Shown here: positions 11,675-21,261 of the stretch, piece after piece
Position numbering within the stretch: the stretch's first letter is position 1
Layout: each line of letters starts with the position of its first letter
NCBI GenBank assembly: GCA_950106755.1
Contig: OX467088.1
Span: forward strand, 1,286,001-1,350,000
Reading direction: 5' to 3'
From: Climacium dendroides
Lineage: Eukaryota > Streptophyta > Bryopsida > Hypnales > Climaciaceae
Length of the DNA stretch: 64,000 nt
Notes under the pieces: model-generated
Database searches by the model: none
What the model was told of the DNA's origin: nothing
Seen by the model: only the letters and a program-made list of their open reading frames with translations
Translations under genes and position numbers: made by a program

Positions 11675-12177
11675 TCTCTCAATTTCCGCCTTGTTTATGT
11701 ACTCAATTCTTTCCTAATCTCTACGCTCGTGTAAAGAAAACAAAGGCGCTCACTCACAACTCTCAGACTTTGTACAATTCACACAAAAACACACTCAATT
11801 TGCAGACACAAACTCAAAGCACTGAGAGTGCGCCAAGTATGCTGGTGTCCCTAGGTGCAAATGACAGACAAACCCTAAAACAGTCTCATTTATACCCCAA
11901 AAACCTCATCATTACTTTTTTCCGATTTTCCGAACGCGAATCCTGGATCCGTTCCTCCGGTTAGGGGACTAGACCGGATTCGTTTTCGATATCCGTTCTG
12001 CTCCCTAATCTGATTCGTTCAGGGCTTATGTTTGTAGTCTTTCTAACTCTTGGCTTTTCTTTCCTCTTCCGTGCCAATCCGGGTCTACTCAATCCAGATT
12101 CCGTGTTACAGAACACGATAGAGAGAAAAATCAAAAAGTTAGGTTGCGACATATGATGTGGCATCTGACATATAATT

Positions 12178-12195
12178 GACGTGGCATGCCACGTC
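12178..12195. promoter_or_regulatory. 18-bp palindrome with paired ACGTGGC/ABRE-like boxes
   Basis: GACGTGGCATGCCACGTC is a perfect palindrome. Each half carries an ACGTGGC core, which in plants is the binding word of bZIP factors (ABRE/G-box class). A related GACGTGG occurs again at about 12235. No nearby gene start is evident, so a regulatory role is only possible. Confidence 0.4.
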
Positions 12196-12599
12196 TATGT
12201 TGACAAAATTGGCTGACATGGCAACTGCGGATGTTGACGTGGTGTTTTTTTGGGCCACTTGCTTGGTCTGCCTAGCATTTTAGGATGTCTTCTGAGACAT
12301 CGTTGTGGACGACTAGGTGTCGTAAATGACGTCAAGTGAAACAGTTGTATGTTGATTGAAATGTCCATCCAAACTTGTGGAGTTTGCACATGCATGCTTC
12401 TTAAAGCATACCCTGTCATAGGAGATGTCTGCTTGTATAAGCTAGCACAAGTACATGCTAGAGTAGTAGATGGCTTCTTGCATTGCAAGATGTCAGCGGC
12501 GACGTCCACTTGTTTGATCTTTGTAGAAGGAGATGCAATTATGAACACACTTATTTTTTGGAACATCTCCTGGAACGCATGTATGCATTGTATTGGACA

Positions 12600-12880
12600 T
12601 TCTAATGTTGTCAATGTAGTTATATGATGTACACAATATAAAATATGCAATATATGGTATATTATATGCAATACAACATATAAAATATGTCATATAAAAT
12701 ATAATATATATAATATGTCATACAAAATACATTATACAAAATATATACAACATGCCATACAAAATACACCGTACAAAATATAAAATATACAACATGCCAT
12801 ACAAAATACACCATATAAAATACAATATATATACAACATGCCATATAAAATACACCATACAATATGCCATACACTATATT
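12600..12880. repeat. AT-rich minisatellite (ATACAAAATACACCATA-like units)
   Basis: Tandem, degenerate units built on CATACAAAATACACC, TATAAAATA and ATATACAACATGC. The phrase ACAACATGCCATA occurs at about 12748, 12790 and 12834, giving a spacing of roughly 42-44 bp. Nothing in it looks coding. Confidence 0.75.
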
Positions 12881-13512
12881 AATCAAGTATATTGAATGGT
12901 TCAAAAATCTACTTATTAATTGATGAAAAGACAAGCCTTTTATACTAGTGGGGTGTAGGAGGCATGACAAACAATATGGGATATACAAAACTAAAATATG
13001 AGCAACAACATGAATACAATGATGTCTAAAATGATGTTTTAAAAAACATTTACATGTCTTAGTTATGTTTTTTTCAACGTCATTGTAAACATTCAAAAGA
13101 ACATCTGTAGTATGAAATTAGACATTCACATCAATGAACACTATATTCATTACAATGAGAGTTTTCCAAGAGAATGAGAGGTTCTAAATACACAGTTTTC
13201 TTTAAACATAGGTGATTTTGTTCTATATAGTGAGAGAATAGCAATTCATCATTAGAAAAGAGTATAAATATTGCAAGTGTAAATATTGCAAGTCCATTAT
13301 GAGAAGAATGGAATTTACTGATAATATCCATCAAATATACAAGTAATAGTGTGTACACTATGGAATGACAGTCACTGAGAATTATATAGTGGATACTATT
13401 GATAGCGCAATACATTGTGCTTGGAGACTGAACTAGAGGCATCACCACCACTGTAGATAGATTGTGACAAAGGAAATGGCTACGGCATGCAAAAAATGCA
13501 GGATTTATATTA

Positions 13513-13762
13513 ACAACAATGTCTTAAAACCGACTAAGTGCACGGTTGAACCTGTTCGTGGTAGAAGACAAAGCAAACATTATATAACCTTAACTCTCAG
13601 CTACTCTTCGAATGTACTCTCACACACCACAATGTCCAAAAAGCAGTGTATGAGTGTACATTCGAAGAATAGCTAAGAGTAAAGGTTAAATAATGTTTGA
13701 TTTGTCCTCTACCACAAACAGGCTCAACTGTGCACATAGTCGGGTCTAAGACATCGTTGTCA
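13513..13762. repeat. Long hairpin / foldback element
   Basis: Left arm about 13513-13627 (AACAATGTCTTAAAACCGAC ... CGAATGTACTCTCACACAC). The right arm, about 13645-13762, is its imperfect reverse complement (AAGACATCGTTGTC at the outer end). The loop is about 17 bp. Most of roughly 115 positions pair, with scattered mismatches. There is no protein-coding content and no clear target duplication. It could be a foldback MITE or a young small-RNA precursor. Confidence 0.75.
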
Positions 13763-14066
13763 CTTACAGTCCATCCTGACTATGAGGTCCAAGATTGTCA
13801 AAGCTTGGAAATTGTAGAATCGAATACCAGGTGTTCCCCCAAGAAATATCCTCAAACATTGCACCGGAGAAAGTGCAATGCAAAAGATTATTTACTGAGG
13901 GAACAGTTGTTATTCGACTCTACAACTTCTGAGCTCTGACAACGTACTGTCCAAAAGAACAGATCATAATGGCATATGATGGCATTGTACTTTGCATTAT
14001 GGAGGCTTAACCATGATGCTAATTCAACATATTATAAATGTGATACTATGACTCTAACTCTACATA
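13763..14066. other. Spacer, no gene seen
   Basis: Unique-looking sequence between the hairpin and the minus-strand relic genes. I see no ORF or repeat worth calling. It may include the 3' UTR of the gene ending at 14067. Confidence 0.5.
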
Positions 14067-14755
14067 CTATGACTGCTTCCTACTTTTCAGTATCTCTATT
14101 GCCTTTAATATTTTTGGCCCTCGACTATATCCATTACTAGCAGCGGATCTTTGGCGGGCACTCTCTCGCCATTGTATCTTCAAGGACCTCCACTCCCAAG
14201 CATCCCACGATCCACTGCTACAATGAAGAGGAGGCAATTCAACATGTATTTTACATTGTCGTTTCACAATATCCAAAGAAGATAGACGAGGTAGAGTGCC
14301 TTTAGCTACTGCAGGCCGCTTCATCAATTCTATAGTCTTTATGCCCTCAGAAGTGTTGCCCAACATGGGAACAGAAGAAGGCATTGAATCCTACACCTGC
14401 AAAAATCAGTAGAATCAGACATTTGTAACCTACATAGTCTACAATGCAAAACTTTAAGAGAACAGACGGCATTCAGTTGTTGATTACACACCTCGACAAC
14501 AGCCACGACAGCCACTTCATCATCGTAGAGCTTTCTTTGCGTTTCTAGATTCACTCCAAACCAATCCCGTGGAGTTGTCGAATGGAACTTCAAAGGAGAT
14601 GGAGAGTGCATTAATGCAGGGCACTTTCCTCCATTGGGAGGACTATCAACAATGCCATCATCTATGTCCATTATAGAGAAATCCATTGTGGACAGTGCAA
14701 TAGCCGTCCAGTACATGACATGTCGAATTACAGGTGCCATAGCATTCCTAACCTC
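14067..14755 (-). CDS. Unknown protein, two 3' exons
   Basis: Two exons can be modelled on the minus strand. The first runs from about 14755 (acceptor TTGTGCCCAG then GAGGTTAGG) to a donor at about 14494 (GTCGAG then GTGTGTAA). The second starts after an acceptor at about 14390 (GCAGGTGTAG then GATTCAATG) and ends at the stop 14067. The join is phase 0 and keeps the frame (AVVE then DSMPSSVP). Recognisable pieces are TMDFSIMDIDDGIVDSPPN and HSTTPRDWFGVNLETQRKL. I do not recognise the family. It is probably the 3' end of the unit that holds the HAD phosphatase relic just upstream, since it has the same strand and the same spacing of introns. Upstream exons between 14771 and 14966 are not resolved. 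Confidence 0.4.
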
Positions 14756-14966
14756 CTGGGCACAACACAAAGATATTCACCACAAATGAATGAAATATTG
14801 TATTTGCTTCACCAATAATCACACTTCAAACATACTCTTCCAATACAACGAAGGCAACCACAAAATCCATGAGATTCTACAAACTTCGTGGTGCGGAAGG
14901 CGGACAAGGACGGAAGAAGATGTCTTCTATGCTAAGCTCCTCGCGTTTCGCTACGATTTTCTTCTT

Positions 14967-15800
14967 CTAAGGAATGGCACGTCCGAAATCATCCACTTTC
15001 CGCTCATTATGAAGTGTATTGGAGACTGCAAGCGCCCTCTGCAGTTCCTTATACTTGGATTGGTCGAGATCATGCATGAGGTGGATCCCCCCCACAACAT
15101 CGTCTCTCCGAAAAGGAAACAGTTCCCAAGGCTTCTCTGCATGCAGTCTCTTAATCCAAGGTAGTAGTTCACGTACGAGGACCATGTCTCTCGGCCCCTA
15201 ACCTTCGAACGACCACGTATCTAGGAGCACTACGTTTGTGGGGTCATTCAATAAGTATTTCTCGAGCTTGTTGTCTACTATTACAGTGTTGTCCTTAGTG
15301 AAGATGGAGCCCTTCAATTTGTATAATCTATTCAATGGCTTCAAATATAGGTCTTTGCAGGATCCCGTCAACCTGTAGTTTTGTAACGTCCCATCTTTGT
15401 CTCTACATTTCATAACGACACATTGTTCTCGGTCTAGGACACCGTAAGGGGGGATTAGTCCATGGAAAAAGAATTCAGCGATGAGCTTGGCGTAGGATTC
15501 GTCCATGGAGCTCTAGACCACGATGTTTGCGATGGATGTCAACTCTCGCAAGAACCTTCTGACATGGGGTCTAGGAGTGACCCTATGCAATTCCATGACG
15601 TCGTGGACGGCCTCACTGACTACCTCTCCAGGATAGCATAATCTTCTTTCTCTTATGTGATATCTTATATCATCACACACGCACAATAGACCATTCAGAT
15701 CTAGAACGACATTGAGCCATTTCTTAGTGAACCTGGACATGCATGGTCTAAGGATTTGGACTTCCACCTCACAGTTAGCAACAATTCCCTCTATGGCACC
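14967..15800 (-). pseudogene. Plant FCP1-like HAD phosphatase, broken by stops
   Basis: The exon begins after an acceptor at about 15801 (CTTATGAACAG then GGTGCC). HAD signatures in order: KKWLNVVLDLNGLLCVCDDI (the plant DLNG variant of the DxDxT nucleophile loop), TPRPHVRRFLRELTSIANIV, DESYAKLIAEFFFHGL.PPYG, KDLYLKPLNRLYK, and the acidic motif DNTVIVDNKLEKYLLND followed by VVLLDTWSF. Stops are at 15513-15515 (TAG where the family has Trp, ..VV-W-SS) and 15198-15200 (TAG), and the second Asp of the usual IVDD acidic motif is Asn. Members of this family are predicted nuclear Ser/Thr phosphatases. The ORF ends at 14967. A dead copy is much more likely than a working gene. Confidence 0.7.
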
Positions 15801-15984
15801 CTGTTCATAAGGAACAGAGACACAGAGAAAATTAGATGGGTGCAAATTTGAAATCAACGGCAGCACCGAAGCCGCGTATAGGAGACCATGAACTACATTG
15901 AGGAGGTCAAGAAAAACAAGGGTTTTCAACCAGTGTCAATCACAGCGACCACGACAATGAAATGTACATGACAAAGTACATACC

Positions 15985-16421
15985 GCAATATCAACTGAAG
16001 GAACTGGAGGGGAGCATTCTGGATCCTCTCTTTCACCGCTCGGGGCAATATCACCCATCACCTGAGCGTCATCAGGAAGGGCTTCGAGCACCTGAGCGAC
16101 ATCGGGAAGGGCGTTGAGCACCTGAGCGTCTTCGGGAAGGGCTTCGAGTACCTGAGCGTCTTCGGAAAGGGCATCGGGAACCTGAGCGTCGTCGGTAACG
16201 AATTCGAGTACCTCAACGTTGTGGCCAGGAAGACCATCATCCTCGAATCTCACTTCCGCAGGACATGGCAGACATGCCTCATGTGGAGGTTCATCGTTGG
16301 GAGCCACAACTTCTTCTATGCTATGCCCAAGGAATTCCTCAAGCAACGATTTTGGAGCATTGTAGAGAGGAACATCATTGACACACATCAAACCCACGAC
16401 TGCGACATTCAAGCCAGACAA
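15985..16421 (-). CDS. Acidic exon with 11-residue tandem repeats, upstream of the HAD relic
   Basis: Open for about 146 codons. The donor at about 15985 (GATATTGCG then GTATGTAC) joins in phase 0 to the HAD exon starting at 15800. The N-terminal part is LYNAPKSLLEEFLGHSIEEV. The middle holds five repeats of an 11-residue unit (DAQVLEALPED type) encoded by 33-bp tandem DNA repeats at about 16056-16215. The region is acidic and probably disordered. It is likely the N-terminal part of the phosphatase gene; plant FCP1-like proteins often carry long disordered N-termini. The first exon boundary is uncertain: a possible acceptor is at about 16393. Confidence 0.45.
16056..16215 (-). repeat. 33-bp coding tandem repeat, about five units
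   Basis: Plus-strand units read CACCTGAGCGTCTTCGGGAA then GGGCTTCGAG with small changes. On the minus strand each encodes AQVLEALPxDA. Variation is mostly at one or two positions per unit, so the expansion looks recent relative to the rest of the relic. Confidence 0.8.
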
Positions 16422-16591
16422 TGCTTTGTGAGAGAAAAAATATATTACAAAAGCTCATTGAATGAAAAAATGTTACATTACATACAATGGACTAAGAAAA
16501 TTGAACCTATCTGCTAGTCGCTACTCTACACTATCCACAAGAACTCGGAAGAATTTCAACTCGTACCGAGTTGAAATGAAGGCTGAGGGAG

Positions 16592-17929
16592 TCACAGGGA
16601 ACAACCTGGAGGCATACTAGTCATAGGGCCCTCTAACTGTTGGCCCTCTATTCCACCCGCGGTTCCTTGCTCATCTTCTAAATGAGTGGCAGAATGTGGT
16701 GCAGTGTTGACATCTGCATCTCCCTGTGCTCCAGCATCCATCACCACTAAGTCCCGCTCGATCGGTGCAGAGCTGGTTGACACATGCGCCATCAAATTCT
16801 CCGACATGGTCGGTACAGATGGGATGACTGGGGACATAGCCCATGCTTGCCTAGCACTATCCGTTGAGCCATGCGCCTGATTTGCGATCATGAGTTGGGG
16901 AGGCATAGCAGTCGGGTCCAGCATCATCATTGGTCTTGCGGACATCATTTTGCTCACAACCTCAGGCAAGGCATCGATCAGTTGAGTGATTAGTTGATTG
17001 TTTTTTTGCCGAGACCGCTTGTTTTCCGCCCTCATCTCCTCTCGCTCTTTCTACCGTTTCCTTTCCTCCGATTCATTATTCTTTTGGATAATATCCAGGG
17101 TCCATTGTTGACTAACCAACGCATCAGACGATGGCGAATGCGCTTTTCTCTTCTGGGAGAGGCGAGTACGCGAGATCGACGTGTGAAGTTCTTGGGCTGA
17201 TGAACTAGATGATCCCCTCATCTCACAGGTTTCAAGATTCAACGCCGCTGCACCAGGCCTGTCAGCGCTCAATTCCAATACACTGTCAACAGGGTCGATC
17301 CATTGTGCCTCCTTGTCGTCGTCGATCTCTACAAGGTCAATCTGATCATCTCCCCGAGATTGATTAGGAATCCTCTCTTAGTATTGTCGTGCAGATTCCT
17401 TCCCCTCTCTCAAGGATGACGCTTCTTTGCCCCGAGTCGATGGCGCGGCCTTTTATTCCTTCCATCGAAGTCTTGGTCATCCAGGAAATACACGGACTCA
17501 AGGAAATCATCCATGTCCATGTTCTCATAATCGACGCACAAGGAGAGGAACTCATTCTTCTTCTTACTATCACCAACAGCATAGTGATCCAACGACAGCA
17601 TCTATAAATAACATACAAGACTGTAGTCAACACAACAATTTCCACTCGACTCGAGTTAAACTCAATTCAAAATTGCTAGCACACATAATGATAAGAACAT
17701 GATTTCGTGCACACACACTTATCCACGCAGCATATGTGACTTTGCCTCCCGCAAAATACGACAACACAACATCCCTCGGGCAAACGAACAGGTCTAGCAT
17801 ATTTAAATAGAACTCCATTCGAAGTTCTGTGTCGTAGATCCTATACTCGACCTCCATTGTTTGCCTCTTAGCGTTGTAATGCAATTTCGGTGGTACCGAA
17901 AATGATCGCGGAATTTGGCGGTTCTTCAT
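16592..17929 (-). pseudogene. Amino-methyltransferase-like protein relic
   Basis: The first exon (17929 to about 17735) carries YIYDTELRMEF-like and NMLDLFVCPRDVVLSYFAGG then KVTYAAW, which resembles motif I (FxGxG after a hydrophobic strand) of beta-class adenine/cytosine-N amino-methyltransferases. After an intron (acceptor TTATTTATAG then ATGCTG at 17602) follow MLSLDHYAVGDSKKK, DYENMDMDDFLESVYFLDDQ, a one-base frameshift in an A-run at about 17454, a linker (STRGKEASSLREGKESARQY), two TAG/TAA stops (about 17378 and 17051), a basic coiled segment (REEMRAENKRSRQKNNQL) and a tail ending GCSL at 16592. The usual donor GT at the end of exon 1 is replaced by GATAAGT. The DPPY-type catalytic motif would lie upstream and is not seen. 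Non-functional as it stands. Confidence 0.45.
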
Positions 17930-17936
17930 GGCCGCC

Positions 17937-19228
17937 TGTCACGCCCCTATCTACTTGGGGTGCCCAAATGAACCTTAGTGCGCAAGGGGGGACCTTGGGG
18001 GTGACTTCCCAAGCCTTGCAATAGACTAGGTAGGGAGAATGAAGAGACTCCCGATCAAACAGGGTGCAATAACGCCCTGGTTTGAAGTGAACATGAGAGT
18101 GTCACACATGCTTGGAAAGCTCTTGACAATACGCTTCTAATGGCGCAAAGTACGCGCAATTTGGAGTTGTGAGCGAAAAGTTATGGCCGCTCAAAGTGGA
18201 CTGGGTCCCGATGGCGCCGAGACACTTGAGGGCTAGGTGTGAGGGGTTCTCAATGAATCCCAAAACAAAGTATGGTATGTGGCATATCATTGGAAAGCTA
18301 TGAACACAAGGAACTTAGAATGACAAGCATTACGAGGTTTTAAGACATGAGTCAAAAGTTATGGCCAAAAGAAGAGCCGTGGTGAAGGCGTGACGCCTCC
18401 CCTGGTGCATCCGAATCTTTAGAGGGCCATAACTTTGCGAGAACTAGTCCAAATGGGACGAGTGAGCAGTCCATCGGCATCTACTCGTCGCGTAGATGTC
18501 TAAAATGGGCTCGCATTCTGTATTTGGAGTTTGGAGCGCAAAATTACGCTGGTTGGAAGTTCGGGAGTGCAAAAGGTGACATAACTTGGCGATTTGGGTT
18601 GGAAGTGGGTGGTCTTCCACAACCCAAGGTTATCCAAGGACTTTCTTCGACCTAGGACGGGGGGGTCTGTCGAATACCACAGAGAGTACTATAGGAGGGG
18701 TTGGTCTCCCTCCTCACTCCCTCTTGAAGCCTTGGTGAGTCCCGGTGACTCATGGTTGGTGGTGGTGGCTTCACCACCACTTCAAGGCACCATGGGACAC
18801 TTGTGTGTGTCCCGTGGCATCGGTTGGGTGGAGTCCCACTCCTTGCTAGGCCTCCTTGGATGTGTCCCGAGTTGTGAGTGTCGGTTACCTCTAGTGGATG
18901 AGTAGCAAATGCAAAAAGGGCTAGCATGGAGTGGGGTGACACTCAAGGGCGGTTAGGACCATGGTGAGTAGTGCCACCATGGATCCTTGCACATTGAGGT
19001 GGAAGTTCCGCCCCATGTTACTAAGTGACATGCCCGGTGTCACGAAGGGAGTGTGTGCTAGTAGTTCCGGTGACTGGGACTTGGCAAATGAGTTGGAGAG
19101 GGGGACTAACACTGTGGATGCTTGGCATGTGCAGTATTAGGCAGATGGTAACCAAGTAACGCTGTAAGTGGACTAGGGTGAACCTAGTGAGCTGTTGGGA
19201 GCTGGTAGGTGTTATTTGGGTCGCGACA
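17937..19228 (+). mobile_element. E-family solo LTR, copy 1
   Basis: 1,292 bp, starting TGTCACGCCCCTATC and ending GGTCGCGACA (TG..CA). It matches 32722-34014 over its full length in inverted orientation, with few differences by eye. No internal or coding domain is attached. The 5-bp flanks (CCGCC / GGGGA) do not match. A 103-codon ORF (18594-18905) is present in both copies on the same LTR strand, but I cannot show that it is coding. The words AAAAGTTATGGCC and CATTGGAAAGCT recur in it. Confidence 0.7.
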
Positions 19229-19703
19229 GGGGATGTCCTGAAGTCGATGATCGCCATCTTGATCTTTGACTGCACTTCCTCATTGTAGCGATTAGTCAGA
19301 CCAGTATTCCTCTAGTTAGCCCTTAATTTACACCAAAGGCCATTTTAGAATAAACCACTCCGGAATCGTTCCCACGAGGACTTGTGGATTACAGTTTTAT
19401 AGGCTATTCCAATCTAAACATTCACTTTTCTCTCCATCAGACTACTCCGGATTTTAGGTCCGGTCCGGACTCTAGTGCCGGATGGGTTCCGGAAGAATCC
19501 GGAAACCGTTCAGTGTCATTTCCGGGATCCCTGGGTTTGGATGACGAGTGGCCAGATCCACCGTCCGGATGCTTACCGTGTCCGGAAACACGCTCTCTTT
19601 CACTCTCTCTCTCTCTCACACACACTAACACTAACCTAACTCTTCAGGGACCGGAAGTGTCCTCCTGTTCCGTCGCCTCACAAATCCGGAAAGATCTGGA
19701 TTA

Positions 19704-19736
19704 GGTCACATAGGGACGGTCAAGAACTACAACGAC
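19704..19736 (-). promoter_or_regulatory. Conserved LTR motif (A)
   Basis: Minus strand GTCGTTGTAGTTCTTGACC then GTCCCTATGTGACC, about 0.45 kb from the LTR 3' end. Confidence 0.55.
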
Positions 19737-20950
19737 ATTCTAACCTTTAACCGAATACTGAGCCTCCTATCAACCGGGTGGTTTTTCCTGTACTTTCTTG
19801 GGCTTGCGCCGGGGCTTGACTCTGTTCTACGAGGAATTCTGGCAATCCGGAATTCGGGCACATCCGGCAATACTCCCATATGCGGAAGTTGTTAGCAGCC
19901 TTTCAGATACCCCTTTCACCTAAGGTTGTATTCTACACGTAGGCTATATCGGCATCCGAGCAGTACTACACTAATCCTACTGTCTGAACCATCCGGTTGA
20001 TCTCCCCCTCAAGTTAGTACATCCGGATACTCTCACAAAATCGACTCTTGCCACACAAGGTAAGTTCTCAGTTCTGGAAACACAAGAACAGACCCACACC
20101 TCTCACAAACATAGACCGTATACAAGAAAGATAAGAGATTGGATACTCCAAACATTTTAGAATTAAGCTCAGGAAAAGATACAATGCTGAAACTATGAGA
20201 TGGCTGTGAATGACCAGAAAGGCCATTAGAACTCCTACTTATACTAAGACTAATGTCATCCTAAAAACCCTACAAAACATTCCTACTGGTCCATTAGATT
20301 TCCAGAAAATTCCAGATCCTATTTTTCCGGCTTTGACGGCCGGACTCCGGTATTGCCGTTATACTACACTACTGCATACTATTCTTTGGAATCCAGATCT
20401 TTGGGAGGAACATAGTCCTTCAGAAGATCCAACTTTACCTCCTTCTGGCTACTTTTCGGAGAAAACAGATTCGGACCCCTTTGGCCCCATCTTTGGACTT
20501 CCACGATACTGGTGTCCCTGTCTACACTCCGAGTTCCGACTACCTGAGTGTCTGGACTCCCCCTGGAATCCTTCTAGGTCTTCTTATAACGCGGAGAAGA
20601 CTGCACCGTCCGTCCGACGTGAACTTCCGGAGCAGCACCTGTTCGGTCGATGGTCGGAGTCACCGGATGTGACAATTCATATTTCTGATTTTTTTCGTTT
20701 ACCTTTTTGAGTGGAATGGAAATTAGAAATAAGTATCCGGATCCATCTAAAAGGAGAGAAATTAATCAAAAATTGTCACAAGAGGACCTTACGGAACTAA
20801 TCCGGTTTTAGGTAGAAGCGGATCGGATTAGATTCCCAACCGGAATGGATTTCCAACCGGATTCTCCTTCACCGGATTGGAGAGAACCGGATGTCAAGAA
20901 CCGGACCGGATATTTGACCGGTCATAATGACCAGTCCAGGACGTGAGGAC

Positions 20951-20957
20951 TATATAA
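20951..20957 (+). promoter_or_regulatory. TATA box upstream of the B1 ORF
   Basis: GGACTATATAAAGCCTGACC, about 305 bp before the ORF start at 21262. The same words are at 27692 and, reversed, at 41957. A strong plant TATA consensus. Confidence 0.7.
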
Positions 20958-21261
20958 AGCCTGACCCTGCCCATTTTCAGGTCTCTGGTTTTCACGTGTT
21001 GTCGTTTCCTGTCTTACCGCCTAACGCTTTTCCGTTTACAGCGGCGAGGAGGGAAAGTATAAGAGGGCCCGGTAGTGAGTGAGACGGAGAGATCACCTCC
21101 GGGCGCGAGTGGGTGAGACTTGAGCGCGAGCGAATACGGAACAGTGAGAGACTAAGAGTGTGAGCACGCAAGGAGGTTGGTTTGCAGGTGGAGCGGAAGA
21201 CCAGAGTGTGAGCGCTCCCTTGTTAGGACCGTAGAGAGCGAAACCAGGTAGAGCCGCCCTC

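Larger units (their letters stand above)
7109..12151 (-). mobile_element. Hybrid long LTR with double ORF (A-type 3' half, G-type 5' half)
   Basis: Minus-oriented. Its 3' end is A-type (plus strand TGTAGTGATTAGTCGGACC at 7109, as at 19284). Its 5' end reads TGTCGCAACCTAAC at 12151. Length is about 5.04 kb, longer than the usual 3.4-3.7 kb, because two ORF modules follow each other. The 5-bp flanks (ATCCT at 7104-7108, TATGA at 12152-12156) do not match, so this is a recombinant or has lost its original end. Contains a CT microsatellite near 7410-7430, at the same place as in other A copies. Confidence 0.6.
12152..13512. other. AT-rich spacer
   Basis: No gene seen. It begins right after the hybrid LTR. 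It holds an 18-bp palindrome with ACGTGGC boxes (12178-12195), an ATA-rich minisatellite (about 12600-12880) and AT-rich unique sequence. Open frames here are low-complexity and are not supported. Confidence 0.6.

Noticed and set aside
7109..12151. Target duplication for the hybrid LTR
   Set aside because: ATCCT and TATGA differ; the right flank is not the continuation of the F ORF.
12662..13096. Tyr/Ile-rich frames in the AT-rich spacer
   Set aside because: They follow from the ATA-rich minisatellite; no coding signature.
20368..20368. A separate 1.1-kb LTR from 19284 to 20368 (TGTAG..CTACA at both ends)
   Set aside because: The solo A LTR at 38834-40808 and the polypurine tract at 26434 put the real LTR start at TGTGAGAATG; the TGTAGTATA word is internal and just follows the ORF stop.
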